Shown: positions 42,410-52,388 of the stretch, in pieces
How positions within the stretch are numbered: position 1 is the stretch's first letter
Layout of the letters: each line of letters starts with the position of its first letter
DNA from: Fodinibacter sp963747405
Lineage (GTDB): Bacteria > Actinomycetota > Actinomycetes > Actinomycetales > Dermatophilaceae
Assembly: GCA_963747405.1 (NCBI GenBank)
Contig: CAVVFG010000021.1
Location: 20,617 to 84,616, forward strand
Length of the DNA: 64,000 nucleotides
Direction: 5' to 3'
Made by a program: the position numbers and the translations under genes
The notes under the pieces: model-generated
What the model saw: the letters and a program-made list of their open reading frames with translations, nothing else
Database searches by the model: none
What the model was told of the DNA's origin: nothing

Positions 42410-42912
42410 GCGCCCTCCTCCCAGTCGTCGCTGCGGCCCCCCGACTTGGCGGTGACGCGCACGTCGGTGATGCGCGCGTGCTTGTCGACGGCCTTGACCA
42501 TGTCGATGAGCGCCAGCCCAGCGACGGCCACGGCGGTCAGCGCCTCCATCTCGATGCCGGTGCGGTCGGCGGTGCGCACCACGGCCCGGATCTCGACCCC
42601 CTCGTCGACGACGTCGAGGTCGACCTCGACGGCATGCACCGCCACCGGGTGCGCCAGCGGGATCAGCTCGGGGGTGCGCTTGACGGCCTGGATGCCGGCG
42701 ACCCGGGCCACGCCGAGGGCGTCACCCTTGGGCACCACCCCGTCGCGCAGCGCTGCGACGGCAGGGGCCGACAGGAGCACCCGCCCGGCGGCTGCGGCCC
42801 GCCGGGCGGTGACGGCCTTGGCCGAGACGTCGACCATGTGCGCCGTGCCGTCCGCGCGCACGTGAGTGAGCCCGGCGGGCGCGGGTGCCGGCGTCGCGGG
42901 GTCAGAGGCCAC
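42406..42912 (-). CDS. moaC: Cyclic pyranopterin monophosphate synthase MoaC
   Basis: About 168 aa from GTG 42912 (AGGA 8 nt upstream), overlapping the end of glp by 11 bp. The MoaC motifs are all present: THVRADGTAHMVDVSAKAVT, ARVAGIQAVKRTPELIPLAH, IRAVVRTADRTGIEMEALTA, then DMVKAVDKHARITDV. MoaC turns the MoaA product into cyclic pyranopterin monophosphate, the first stable molybdenum-cofactor intermediate. MoaA is not in this window. The N-terminal 15 residues are Pro/Ala-rich. Confidence 0.95.
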   Translation of the reverse strand: MASDPATPAPAPAGLTHVRADGTAHMVDVSAKAVTARRAAAAGRVLLSAPAVAALRDGVVPKGDALGVARVAGIQAVKRTPELIPLAHPVAVHAVEVDLDVVDEGVEIRAVVRTADRTGIEMEALTAVAVAGLALIDMVKAVDKHARITDVRVTAKSGGRSDDWEEGA

Positions 42913-44125
42913 GGTCGCGATCCTGCCCCAGGAGCGGCAGGCAGCGCAGCCGGTCACCCGGCTCGACCCGCTCGACCTCGGCGGGCACCACGGCCAGAGC
43001 CGTCGCGGCCGAGAGGGCGCCGAGCACGTGCGAGCCCTGGCCCCCCGACGGGCGCACCCGACCGGCGACCTCGACCACCCTGGTCAGCTCGACCTTGCCG
43101 GGGGCGGCCGGCCAGCCCACGTCGGCCACCGCGTCGAACACGCCGGCGGCCTGCGGGTCGAGCCCCGCGAGCCGCCGCAGCGCTGGGAGCACGAAGACGT
43201 GGAAGGAGACCAGGGAGCTGACCGGGTTCCCGGGCAGGGTGACCGCGGGGGTGCGCGAGCGTCCGACGACACCGCAGCCCTGCGGCATCCCGGGTCGCAT
43301 GGCCACCTTGACGAACTCGACGCCCCCGTCGGCGGTGAGCACCTCCTTGACCGTGTCGTAGACGCCCATCGACACCCCACCGGTGGTGAGCACCAGGTCG
43401 GGGTCGCCGGGTAGGTGGTCGAGCAGCGCGCGCATCGCGCTCGCGTCGTCGCGCAGGTGCACCGACCCCACGACCTCGCACCCCGCCGCCTCGACGAGCG
43501 CCCCCAGCATCACGGAGTTGGAGTCGACGATCTGGCCGTGCTCCAGGGCCGACCCCGCCGTGACGAGCTCGTCGCCGGTGGAGACCACGAGCACGCGCGG
43601 GCGCGGGTGCACCGACAGCTCGGGAACGTTCGCCGCCGCGGCCAGGGCGAGGTGTCCCGGCCCCAGGCGGGTGCCGGCCCGCAGCACGCGATCACCAGTG
43701 CGCACGTCCTCGCCGCGGTGCCGCAGCGACGCCCCGACGCGGGGGGCCAGGCGCAGCGCCACCTCGGTGGCGCCGCCGTCGCTCTGCTCGACCGGCACGA
43801 CGGCGTCGGCGCCCTCCGGCACCGGGGCGCCGGTCATGATGCGCAGCACCTGGCCGGGACGGAGCACGTGCCGGGTGGTGTCACCGGCAGCCAGGTCGCC
43901 CGCGACGGGGAGCACCACCGGCGAGTCGGGGCCGGCCCCGACGAGGTCGGCCGCCCGCACGGCGTAGCCGTCCATGGCCGAGTTGTCGAAACCGGGCAGG
44001 TCGACGGCCGCCACCACGTCGTCCGCCAGCACCAGGCCCAGCGCCGACCCGACCGGCACCGAGCGAGCGGGCAGCGGCGCCACGAGCGCGAGGACACAGG
44101 CCCGGTGCTCGGCCAGGCTGCGCAT
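42902..44125 (-). CDS. glp: Gephyrin-like molybdotransferase Glp (MoeA family)
   Basis: 407 aa. MoeA architecture: an N-terminal domain with LPGFDNSAMDGYAVRAADL and MTGAPVPEGADAVVPVEQ; a MoCF-binding domain with STGDELVTAGSALEHGQIVD and LTTGGVSMGVYDTVKEVL; and a C-terminal beta domain. MoeA inserts molybdate into adenylylated molybdopterin. In corynebacteria this paralogue (Glp) binds FtsZ and the membrane protein GlpR at the division site. The presence of glpR four genes downstream argues for that role, perhaps alongside catalysis. The start overlaps the stop of the UGP gene by one base. Confidence 0.93.
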   Translation of the reverse strand: MRSLAEHRACVLALVAPLPARSVPVGSALGLVLADDVVAAVDLPGFDNSAMDGYAVRAADLVGAGPDSPVVLPVAGDLAAGDTTRHVLRPGQVLRIMTGAPVPEGADAVVPVEQSDGGATEVALRLAPRVGASLRHRGEDVRTGDRVLRAGTRLGPGHLALAAAANVPELSVHPRPRVLVVSTGDELVTAGSALEHGQIVDSNSVMLGALVEAAGCEVVGSVHLRDDASAMRALLDHLPGDPDLVLTTGGVSMGVYDTVKEVLTADGGVEFVKVAMRPGMPQGCGVVGRSRTPAVTLPGNPVSSLVSFHVFVLPALRRLAGLDPQAAGVFDAVADVGWPAAPGKVELTRVVEVAGRVRPSGGQGSHVLGALSAATALAVVPAEVERVEPGDRLRCLPLLGQDRDRGL

Positions 44126-45507
44126 CAGGCCCGCCCCTCGAGGTGGGCGCCGTCGGGGACGTGGCTGACGTCGGCGGTCACGACCACGTCACCGGTGCAG
44201 ACGACGCCGGCGCCGAACGTCGTGTCGCCCTCGACCTGCAGGCTCGAGCAGCCGCGGATCGAGGGCACCCCGCGGGGGAAGCGGTCCTCGAATGCGCCGA
44301 CCAGCGCGTAGGGCTTCGAGAGGTCGACGAACGGCTCGTCGTGGTCGATGGTCGACCGCACGACCGAGTCGTCGTCGAGCCGGTAGAGGTCGGAGCGGAT
44401 GAGGAGCAGCTCGTTGGTGGTCTTCACCGGCCGGAAGCGGGACCGGTCGACCGCCAGGGCGCGCGAACCGTCGAACACCTCGACCGCCGCGCCCATCGCC
44501 GACTCGATCTGGATGACGGCGGGGCTGTCGGGGCGGGTGGGGTCGACCGTCTTGCGGTTGACGATGATCGGCAGCCCGAGGATGCCCTCGGACTCGGCCA
44601 GGCGCGCGGCGAGCACGTCGAGGTCGACCCACAGGTTGTTGGTGTGGAACCACGGGTGCCGATCGGTGTCCTGGAAGAAGTGGTCCTCGCCCTCGGCCAC
44701 CATCGCGCTGTCGCGCAGCACCAGGCGGCCGTCGCCCTTGCGCACACCGAGGTGACCACCCTTGCGGTCGTTGCGAGTTCGCGCCGACACCTCGGCGACG
44801 TAAGGGATTCCCTCACGCTCCATCCAGGCCGGCACCGCTCCCTCGCAGGTGGCTCCGAGGTTGTCGGCGTTGGACAGGAAGGCGTAGCGGTAGCCGCGCT
44901 CGCGCAGCGCGTCGAGCAGCCCGGTGGTCTGCAGCGCGACGTAGATGTCGCCGTGGCCGGGGGGGCACCACTCCAGCGAGGGGTCCTGCGGCCAGTCGAC
45001 CGGGCCCAGGTCATCGGCCCGCAGCTTGGGCTCCATGTTCTGCAGGAAGTCCAGCGGCAGCCCGTCGACGGCCAGGCCGGGGTGGCGCTCGAGGATCTCG
45101 AGCGACTCCTTGCGGGTGCGGAAGGAGTCCATCAGCACCAGCGGGGTCTGCACCCCGTGCCGGCGGCGCAGCGCCAGCACCTGGCGGGCGATGATGTCCA
45201 GGAAGCTCATCCCGTCGCGCACCGTGAGGGCCGACTTGGGCCCGCTGATGCCCATGCTCGTGCCGAGCCCACCGTTGAGCTTGACCACCACCGTGTGCGC
45301 CAGGGCCGCCGCCACGGCGGCCTCGCCGGGGCGCACGTCGTCGAGGTGCGGCACGTCGGTGAGGGGATCGATGGTGTCCTCGGAGATGGCGCCGGTGGCT
45401 GCCGACCGCAGCTGCTCGTGGAACCTGCCGAACACCGCCACCGCGAGCTCGGCGACCCCCGCCTCGCGCATCTTGTCCGTCGCCGCCCGGAGTCCGTCGA
45501 TGGTCAT
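44125..45507 (-). CDS. UTP-glucose-1-phosphate uridylyltransferase (eukaryote-type UGPase)
   Basis: 460 aa, longer than bacterial GalU (about 300 aa). The UDPGP-family motifs are LNGGLGTSMGISGPKSA (UTP loop), LVLMDSFRTRKESLEIL, EWCPPGHGDIYVALQ, FLSNADNLGAT and KTTNELLLIRSDLYRL. It makes UDP-glucose for wall polymers, glycolipids and trehalose. It is the first gene of the minus-strand series to glp, moaC, mog, the acetyltransferase and glpR. It is divergent from the 5-formyl-THF cyclo-ligase with only 22 bp between the two start codons. Confidence 0.95.
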   Translation of the reverse strand: MTIDGLRAATDKMREAGVAELAVAVFGRFHEQLRSAATGAISEDTIDPLTDVPHLDDVRPGEAAVAAALAHTVVVKLNGGLGTSMGISGPKSALTVRDGMSFLDIIARQVLALRRRHGVQTPLVLMDSFRTRKESLEILERHPGLAVDGLPLDFLQNMEPKLRADDLGPVDWPQDPSLEWCPPGHGDIYVALQTTGLLDALRERGYRYAFLSNADNLGATCEGAVPAWMEREGIPYVAEVSARTRNDRKGGHLGVRKGDGRLVLRDSAMVAEGEDHFFQDTDRHPWFHTNNLWVDLDVLAARLAESEGILGLPIIVNRKTVDPTRPDSPAVIQIESAMGAAVEVFDGSRALAVDRSRFRPVKTTNELLLIRSDLYRLDDDSVVRSTIDHDEPFVDLSKPYALVGAFEDRFPRGVPSIRGCSSLQVEGDTTFGAGVVCTGDVVVTADVSHVPDGAHLEGRA

Positions 45508-45513
45508 GCGGCA

Positions 45514-45523
45514 ACCCTACGAT
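45514..45523. promoter_or_regulatory. Overlapping divergent -10 boxes (UGPase / 5-FTHF cyclo-ligase)
   Basis: On the plus strand TACGAT (45518-45523) is followed by GCCGGC and ATG 45530. On the minus strand TAGGGT (45519-45514) is followed by TGCCGC and ATG 45507. The two boxes share two bases. Both genes would be leaderless, and polymerase can occupy only one direction at a time. Confidence 0.5.
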
Positions 45524-45529
45524 GCCGGC

Positions 45530-46123
45530 ATGGCCCGCAATCCCGAGAAGTCCGCCCGCCGGGCCGAGCTGCGCGCCCGGCGGCGCGCGTTCGTCGCCGC
45601 CCGCGACGAGACGTCCGACGGCACCCGGCTGGCCGAGCACGTGCTGGGGCTGCTCGGCGACCTCGGCCGCGGCGCCGGTGCCGTCGTCACCTCCTACGTG
45701 GCGGTGCCCGGCGAGCCGCCGACGGCGCCGCTGAACGCCGCCCTGGCGGCAGCCGGCATCCGGGTGCTGGTGCCGATCACGTTGCCCGACTTCGACCTCG
45801 ACTGGGCCGACGCCACCGACCCCACCGGGGCCCCGCTCGGCACGGATGCCGTGGGGCTCGCCGACGTCGTGCTCGCACCGGGGCTTGCCGTCGACCACCA
45901 CGGGACGCGGATGGGCCAGGGCGGCGGCTGCTACGACCGCGCGCTCCTTCGCCGGCGGCCCGGCACGCCGGTGGTCGTGGTGCTGCACCCCGGCGAGCTG
46001 CTCGACCCGACGGCACCGTCGCTGCCGCGCGAGCCCCACGACCAGCCGGTCGATGCGGTGCTGACCGCCGACGGAGTCGAGGATCTCGGCGTCAGCCGGT
46101 GGCGCCCTCCGGCCGCAGGGTGA
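45530..46123 (+). CDS. 5-formyltetrahydrofolate cyclo-ligase
   Basis: About 197 aa from ATG 45530. The family motifs are a basic N-terminal RAELRARRRAFVAARDE, VTSYVAVPGEPPTAPLNAAL, DVVLAPGLAVDHHGTRMGQG, and GGCYDRALLRRRPGTPVVVV. The enzyme uses ATP to convert 5-formyl-THF to 5,10-methenyl-THF, recycling a storage form of one-carbon folate. The Tyr in GGCYDRAL and the Lys/Arg-rich N-terminus fit ATP and substrate binding. Its last 32 bp overlap, tail to tail, the end of the penicillin acylase gene. Confidence 0.95.
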   Translation: MARNPEKSARRAELRARRRAFVAARDETSDGTRLAEHVLGLLGDLGRGAGAVVTSYVAVPGEPPTAPLNAALAAAGIRVLVPITLPDFDLDWADATDPTGAPLGTDAVGLADVVLAPGLAVDHHGTRMGQGGGCYDRALLRRRPGTPVVVVLHPGELLDPTAPSLPREPHDQPVDAVLTADGVEDLGVSRWRPPAAG

Positions 46124-48758
46124 GCACGTCGGGATCGGTGTCGCGCACGGCGGCCTCGCTGAACGGCCACGGTCGCTGACGACCGGCCACCCAGTCGTCG
46201 ACCTGGTCGGCGTAGTGGTCGTCGGTGGGGTGGCCGCTGACCCCGGTCTGGTTGATCCACGTCGACGCGTCGAGGTCGGCGAGGTCGACGACCATCCGCA
46301 TCGACGGCCCCTTGACGACCTGGTACCCCTCGCTGGCGTTCCAGCCGTTGGCGTTGACGATCGCGGAGCCGCCCGGCATCTCGTACGGGCCCTCGTTGAC
46401 CAGCCAGCGCACCGGCCCCGGCACGCTGTCGCCGCCGAGCACCGGGTGCTCGAGGGTGAGCCGGTGCAGCTTGCCCCACTGCCACTGGGCGGGGTCCTTT
46501 CCGAGGGCGCGGGTCAGCTCGAGGCGGGCCGCCACCAGGGCCTGGCGCAGCACCTCGTTCTTGCCCTCGGTGACGTTGGGAGTCAGCTTGTTGTCCCACC
46601 ACGCGCTCTTGGGGTTGGCGAGCAGCTGCTGCACCGCCGAGCGCCACCGCGCATCGCCGTTCGCCTTGAGACCGGCCGGCAGCTCGTCGTCGAAGAGCCG
46701 CTCGAGCAGGTTGCGCCACACCGCGTTGTAGTAGGCGGCGGCCGCACCGGACTCCCCGTCGCCGGTGGGCGTGGTGAAGTCCCACGTGCGGAGCAGCTCG
46801 CGGGCGTCACGCGTGAAGTCGAGCAGCTCGCCGCTGTCGGGGGATGCCTCGGTCGCCTCGAGCGGCACGGCCAGCAACGCCGGAACGAGCACCTTCGCGA
46901 AGGAGTCCACGGTGTCGAGCTGGATGTCGGCCATGTCGGCCGGCGACACCTTGTCGCGGCCGGCGAGCCGTTCGCCGATCCGGGTCGAGCGCCAGCCATG
47001 GTCCCACTCGGTGGTCAGGAACGGCGTCGACCGCCGGGAGACCTCCTGGTTCGCCGCCACGATCACGCCGTCGGGGGGGTCGAGCGCCCACGGCAGTTCG
47101 GAGAACTCGACGAAGCCCTGCCAGTCGTAGGTGGAGTCCCACCCTGGCGCCGGCCAGTACCCCGGCGGGGTTCGGGGCAGCGCGGGGCGGCGGATCGGCA
47201 CCTGACCCGGCGCCTGGTAGCCGATGTGGCCCTGCCGGTCGGCGTAGAGCAGGTTCTGGGCGGGCACCGCGAACGAGCGCGCCGCCTCACGGAAGTCGTC
47301 GAAGTTCGTGGCGAGGTCGAGGTCGAGGATCGCGTCGGCGGTGCGGCCCGGGAGCAGACCGGTCCAGGCGAGCGACACGGCATACGCCTCGTTCTCGTCG
47401 CCCTCCTGCTCGGTGGGCGCGCGGGAGCCCGCGTCGGCCACGGCGTCGACGACGTCGGAGAGCACCGGTCCGTGGACCGTGCTGCGCACGGTGATGCTCT
47501 GGTCGGCGCCACCCGCCACCTTGATCACCTCCTGGCGGCTGGTGACCGGCTGCCAGGCGCCGTCGCGCAGGTAGGTGTCGCCGATGATGCGCTCGAGGTA
47601 GAAGTCGGAGACGTCGGGGCCGAGGTTGGTGAAGCCCCAGGCGATGTCGGCGTTGTGGCCGATGACGACGCCGGGGACGCCCGCGAACGAGAAGCCGCTG
47701 ACGTCCATCGGGCAGTCGGGTGACACGGTGCGGCAGCTGAGGCTGTTCTGGATCCACACGCCAGGCTGGCTCACCGCGAGGTGCGGGTCGTTGGCGAGCA
47801 AAGGCTTTCCGGTGGTGCTGCGCTCGCCGGAGACGACCCACGAGTTTGAGCCCACCCCGCTGCCGCGCCCGACGAGCTGGGGGATGGAGGTGAGCGCCGC
47901 GTGCACCCGGGCGTAGGCGGCCTGCGCTGGAGGGCTGGTGAGCCGGTCGTCGGCGGGCGGCGGCGCGGCATCCGAGCTCGTGGCCGGCGCGCGCCGGGTG
48001 AGGGCCGAGGGAACGGCCGACTGGGTGGCGCGCTGGGGCACCGGCGGCGACCACTCCTCGTCGCTCAGGATCGGCGGGTGCGCATCGGGGTCGTAGGGCG
48101 GGTAGATCTGGCTGATCTGCTCAGGGGTCAGCCGACCGGACAGGCGCGCCCGCGCGAGCTCGTCGTCGTAGTTGCCCTTGAGGTCCCAGGCCATCGCCTT
48201 GAGCCAGCTCAGGCTGTCGACCGGCTGCCACTCCTCGATCTCGGGGGTGGGCAGGTTCAGGCCGAGCACCGTGTACTCGAGGGCCACCTCCCGGGGGCTG
48301 CGACCGCGCAGGTAGGTGTTCACGCCGTCGGCGTAGGCCTGCAGCATCTGCCGGGTCTGCGGCTTGAGGGTGGGCAGCTCCTCCTCGGCGATGCGCCGCC
48401 AGCCCAGCGTGCGCACGACCTTGTCGGTCTCGATGCCGTCCTTGCCCACCAGCTCGGACAGCCGCCCCGCCGTGATGTGCCGGCGCAGGTCCATCTGGAA
48501 GAACCGCTCCTGGGCGTGCACGTAACCCTGTGCCCGCGCCAGGTCGGTGAGGCTGTCGCCGAAGATGTGGGGGATGCCGCTCCCGTCGCGCATGACCGTG
48601 ACGGTGCCGGTGAGCCCCGGAAGCTCGGCGTTCCCCGAGGTGGCGGGCAGGGAGGCCCGCACGGTCGACACGACGACGGTGGTGGCCACCAGCGCCGCGA
48701 CCACCACGACGGCGAGCAGTCCATAAAGGACACGACGGGCGACGGCGACACGACTCAC
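46092..48758 (-). CDS. Penicillin acylase family protein (Ntn hydrolase)
   Basis: 888 aa. An N-terminal membrane anchor or uncleaved signal (residues 8-32) precedes the alpha chain, which begins at GTVTVMRDGSGIPHIFGDSL. The autoprocessing site is Gly303/Ser304 in GVGSNSWVVSG; Ser304 would become the N-terminal nucleophile of the beta chain. NDPHLAVSQPGVW and a late NANGWNASEGYQVVKGPSMR are further family blocks. Members hydrolyse amide bonds of beta-lactams or of acyl-homoserine lactones; the natural substrate here is unknown. It probably acts outside the membrane. The start is leaderless. Confidence 0.93.
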   Translation of the reverse strand: MSRVAVARRVLYGLLAVVVVAALVATTVVVSTVRASLPATSGNAELPGLTGTVTVMRDGSGIPHIFGDSLTDLARAQGYVHAQERFFQMDLRRHITAGRLSELVGKDGIETDKVVRTLGWRRIAEEELPTLKPQTRQMLQAYADGVNTYLRGRSPREVALEYTVLGLNLPTPEIEEWQPVDSLSWLKAMAWDLKGNYDDELARARLSGRLTPEQISQIYPPYDPDAHPPILSDEEWSPPVPQRATQSAVPSALTRRAPATSSDAAPPPADDRLTSPPAQAAYARVHAALTSIPQLVGRGSGVGSNSWVVSGERSTTGKPLLANDPHLAVSQPGVWIQNSLSCRTVSPDCPMDVSGFSFAGVPGVVIGHNADIAWGFTNLGPDVSDFYLERIIGDTYLRDGAWQPVTSRQEVIKVAGGADQSITVRSTVHGPVLSDVVDAVADAGSRAPTEQEGDENEAYAVSLAWTGLLPGRTADAILDLDLATNFDDFREAARSFAVPAQNLLYADRQGHIGYQAPGQVPIRRPALPRTPPGYWPAPGWDSTYDWQGFVEFSELPWALDPPDGVIVAANQEVSRRSTPFLTTEWDHGWRSTRIGERLAGRDKVSPADMADIQLDTVDSFAKVLVPALLAVPLEATEASPDSGELLDFTRDARELLRTWDFTTPTGDGESGAAAAYYNAVWRNLLERLFDDELPAGLKANGDARWRSAVQQLLANPKSAWWDNKLTPNVTEGKNEVLRQALVAARLELTRALGKDPAQWQWGKLHRLTLEHPVLGGDSVPGPVRWLVNEGPYEMPGGSAIVNANGWNASEGYQVVKGPSMRMVVDLADLDASTWINQTGVSGHPTDDHYADQVDDWVAGRQRPWPFSEAAVRDTDPDVLTLRPEGATG

Positions 48759-48764
48759 CCTGCG

Positions 48765-48770
48765 AGACTA
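48765..48770 (-). promoter_or_regulatory. Predicted -10 box (TAGTCT) for the penicillin acylase gene
   Basis: TAGTCT-CGCAGG-GTG on the minus strand, 6-nt spacing. It lies in the 32-bp gap to the divergent antiporter gene, which by contrast has a GGAG ribosome site. Confidence 0.45.
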
Positions 48771-48790
48771 GGTCACCGGAGAACGACGAC

Positions 48791-50356
<1,566 letters not shown>

Positions 50357-50377
<21 letters not shown>

Positions 50378-50444
50378 GTCACACGGGGGACAGCATCCGG
50401 TGGGTGACGCGTCCCCACATCGACCAATAGGTCACACGGGGGAC
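50357..50444. repeat. Two tandem 35-bp repeats, each a nested hairpin, at the antiporter stop codon
   Basis: Copies at 50357-50391 and 50410-50444 differ at one position and recur with a 53-bp period. Each contains an outer stem GTCCCC/GGGGAC and an inner GACC-AATA-GGTC hairpin. The first copy includes the antiporter stop TAG (50375-50377). They may act as paired terminators or mRNA-stability elements before fmdB. Confidence 0.85.
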
Positions 50445-50585
50445 GCCCGCCGGGTGGGCGGGGGAACAGCCGCGGCGCCGGCTCGCTTACCCTTGGGTGA
50501 CGCCGTCGCTGGCCGGCAGCGTCGTCCGGTCGCCCGGGTCGACACCCGGGGCGGCGCACCACACCTTTCGCTCAGGAGGACCATC

Positions 50586-50932
50586 GTGCCGACGTACGCC
50601 TACGCGTGCACCGAGTGCGACCACCGTTTCGAGGCGGTGCAGTCCTTCAGCGACGACTCGTTGACCGTGTGCCCCGAGTGCGAGGGGCGCCTGCGCAAGG
50701 TCTTCAACGCGGTCGGCATCGTCTTCAAGGGCGGCGGCTTCTACCGCACCGACTCGCGCTCCGACGCCCGGTCGGGCTCGTCGGTCACGGCGGGCGCGGC
50801 CACGAACGGCCCCGGATCCTCCGAGAAGTCTCCTCCTCCTCCTCCTCCTCCTCCGACACGTCCGGTTCGTCGAGCTCCGCGTCGTCCACAGCCCCCGCGA
50901 AGCCGGCGGCGTCGTCCACACCCGCGAGCTGA
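50586..50932 (+). CDS. FmdB family zinc-ribbon protein, frameshifted in its Ser-rich tail
   Basis: GTG 50586 has a perfect AGGAGG site. The N-terminus (MPTYAYACTECDHRFEAVQS) has a zinc ribbon with Cys8, Cys11, Cys29 and Cys32, then FNAVGIVFKGGGFYRTDSRS. The family's usual Ser-rich tail is present but in another frame, starting at the (TCC)8 run 50831-50854 and ending at TGA 50930-50932. One base appears to be missing at about 50829-50831. Read without correction, the frame becomes poly-Pro/Arg and runs to 51128 inside the next gene. So this is either a real frameshift or an assembly slip in a microsatellite. Function of FmdB is obscure. Confidence 0.85.
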
Positions 50933-50971
50933 CCTGACCGATGCCGTGCCGCGGCACCTAGCGTCGTCGGC

Positions 50972-51637
50972 ATGCCCCGCCCCTCCCGCCCGCTGCCCGG
51001 GCTCACCGGCCCGGGGCGCCGTGCCCGGTGGCGGCGACGGGTGCTGCGCCGCCTGGTGTCAGCAGTGCTCGCGGCTGTCGCGGTGCTGCTCGTGGTCGCC
51101 GAGCTGCTCCCACCCGCCGGGCCGGTGACGCCGGCGCTCGTGGCCGCCCGCGACGTGCCCGCCGGGGCGGTGCTCGTCGAGGCAGACCTGCGCGTCGACC
51201 ACGTGCCCCGCGGCGCCGTGCAGCCCGGCGCCCTCACCTCGGTCTCGGATGCCGTGCGCCGCCGGGTCGGTGCCGGGCTGGCCCGCGGCGAGAGCCTCAC
51301 GGCATCCCGGCTGGTGCCACGCGGCGCCCTCGACGGCCTGCCCGCAGGGAGGGTGGCCCTGCACGTGGTGTCGGCCGACCCCGCAGCGGTCGACCTGCTC
51401 TCCCCCGGCGTGCCCGCCCGGGTCTATCCCTCAGTCGGCGGGCCGCCGCTGGCGGTGGGCGCCACCGTGCTCGCAACCGACCCCGCGTCCGGCGCAGGTG
51501 TTCCGGCCGGGATGACCGGGCCGCCGTCGCGTGGGGTGGTGCTGTCGCTGAGCGCCGGCGAGGCGGATGCCGTGCTGGCCGGGCACGGTTCACTCGAAGG
51601 GCCGGTCACCGTCACGGTCGTCGCCGCCCCGGGCTGA
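50972..51637 (+). CDS. SAF-domain membrane protein (CpaB/RcpC-like)
   Basis: 221 aa. A basic N-terminus, one membrane helix (VSAVLAAVAVLLVVAELLPP, residues 29-48), then a SAF domain: VAARDVPAGAVLVEADLRVD and GLARGESLTASRLVP. Such proteins help assemble Flp/Tad pili outer parts (CpaB/RcpC), but in actinobacteria they often stand alone next to fmdB and mscL, as here. A TAGCGT box 7 nt upstream of ATG 50972 may be the promoter. No pilus genes are in the window, so the role is unproven. Confidence 0.9.
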   Translation: MPRPSRPLPGLTGPGRRARWRRRVLRRLVSAVLAAVAVLLVVAELLPPAGPVTPALVAARDVPAGAVLVEADLRVDHVPRGAVQPGALTSVSDAVRRRVGAGLARGESLTASRLVPRGALDGLPAGRVALHVVSADPAAVDLLSPGVPARVYPSVGGPPLAVGATVLATDPASGAGVPAGMTGPPSRGVVLSLSAGEADAVLAGHGSLEGPVTVTVVAAPG

Positions 51638-51797
51638 GCAGTCGCTGCGGCCCGGGGAGGCAGACCCTCGACGACGAGCCGGTCGGCGCGGGCACTGCCC
51701 GGCCAGCCGCTGCCCCGCCCCTAGGCTGGCCCCGCCGGGGGCAGCGCAGCCTCCGCCACCCCCACCTGCACGACCCTCCCCCGAGAAGGAGCCACCC

Positions 51798-52172
51798 ATG
51801 AAGGGTTTCAGGGACTTCGTCCTGCGCGGCAACCTCGTCGAGCTCGCCGTCGCGTTCATCATCGGCGCCGCGTTCGCCGCCGTGATCAAGTCGTTCACCG
51901 AGGTGCTGCTCGAGGCGATCGGCAGGATCGTCGGCGACAACACCTTCGACTTCAGTGAGTGGAGGCCCGGCGGCTGGTCGACGGTCGGGCCGTTCCTCAC
52001 CGCCCTCATCGCCTTCCTCATCATGGCGTTCGTCGTCTACTTCTTCATCGTCAAGCCCTACGAGACCGCCAAGGAGAAGTTCTTCCCGGCCGAGCCCCAG
52101 GCCGAGACCATCGACCCCAACACCGAGCTGCTCCGCGAGATCCGCGACGAGCTGCGCGCCCCCCGCGCCTGA
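51798..52172 (+). CDS. mscL: Large-conductance mechanosensitive channel MscL
   Basis: 124 aa, normal length. MKGFRDFVLRGNLVELAVAF gives the N-terminal amphipathic helix and first pore helix. A periplasmic loop (DFSEWRPGGWST) follows, then the second helix (FLTALIAFLIMAFVVYFFIV) and a charged C-terminal bundle (TELLREIRDELRAPRA). It opens under membrane tension to release solutes after osmotic downshock. AAGGAG lies 6 nt before ATG 51798. The 160-bp gap upstream holds a TAGGCT box at 51722-51727 that could be its promoter. Confidence 0.97.
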   Translation: MKGFRDFVLRGNLVELAVAFIIGAAFAAVIKSFTEVLLEAIGRIVGDNTFDFSEWRPGGWSTVGPFLTALIAFLIMAFVVYFFIVKPYETAKEKFFPAEPQAETIDPNTELLREIRDELRAPRA

Positions 52173-52196
52173 CCGACCACGGATGCCGCGTCGGCC

Positions 52197-52388
52197 TCAC
52201 TCCCAGTGGGGTGGGCGCTGCTCGCGCAGCCAGCGGTCGTGCTGGCTCTCACCGGGCTTAGGGCCCTCGCGGGGCGCCAGCACGTCGGGCGCCTCGTCGG
52301 CCGAGGGATTGGTGCCGGCCCGCTCGGCCCGACGTCGCACCCGTCGTCGCGTGGGAGGAGCAGCGTCGCCCTGACCCGGGTCAGTCAT
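52197..52388 (-). CDS. Small conserved hypothetical protein (63 aa)
   Basis: ATG 52388 overlaps the helicase stop by 8 bp on the same strand, so translation is probably coupled. The sequence is highly charged (TRRRVRRRAERAGTNP) and ends in QHDRWLREQRPPHWE, an ending I have the impression is common in short actinobacterial proteins beside this kind of gene. No domain, membrane segment or signal is visible. Function unknown; it may be a helicase partner by position. Confidence 0.8.
   Translation of the reverse strand: MTDPGQGDAAPPTRRRVRRRAERAGTNPSADEAPDVLAPREGPKPGESQHDRWLREQRPPHWE

Noticed and set aside
50586..51128. FmdB ending in a 100-residue Pro/Arg-rich tail
   Set aside because: The usual Ser-rich tail exists in another frame and ends at 50932, so the long tail is a frameshift product.
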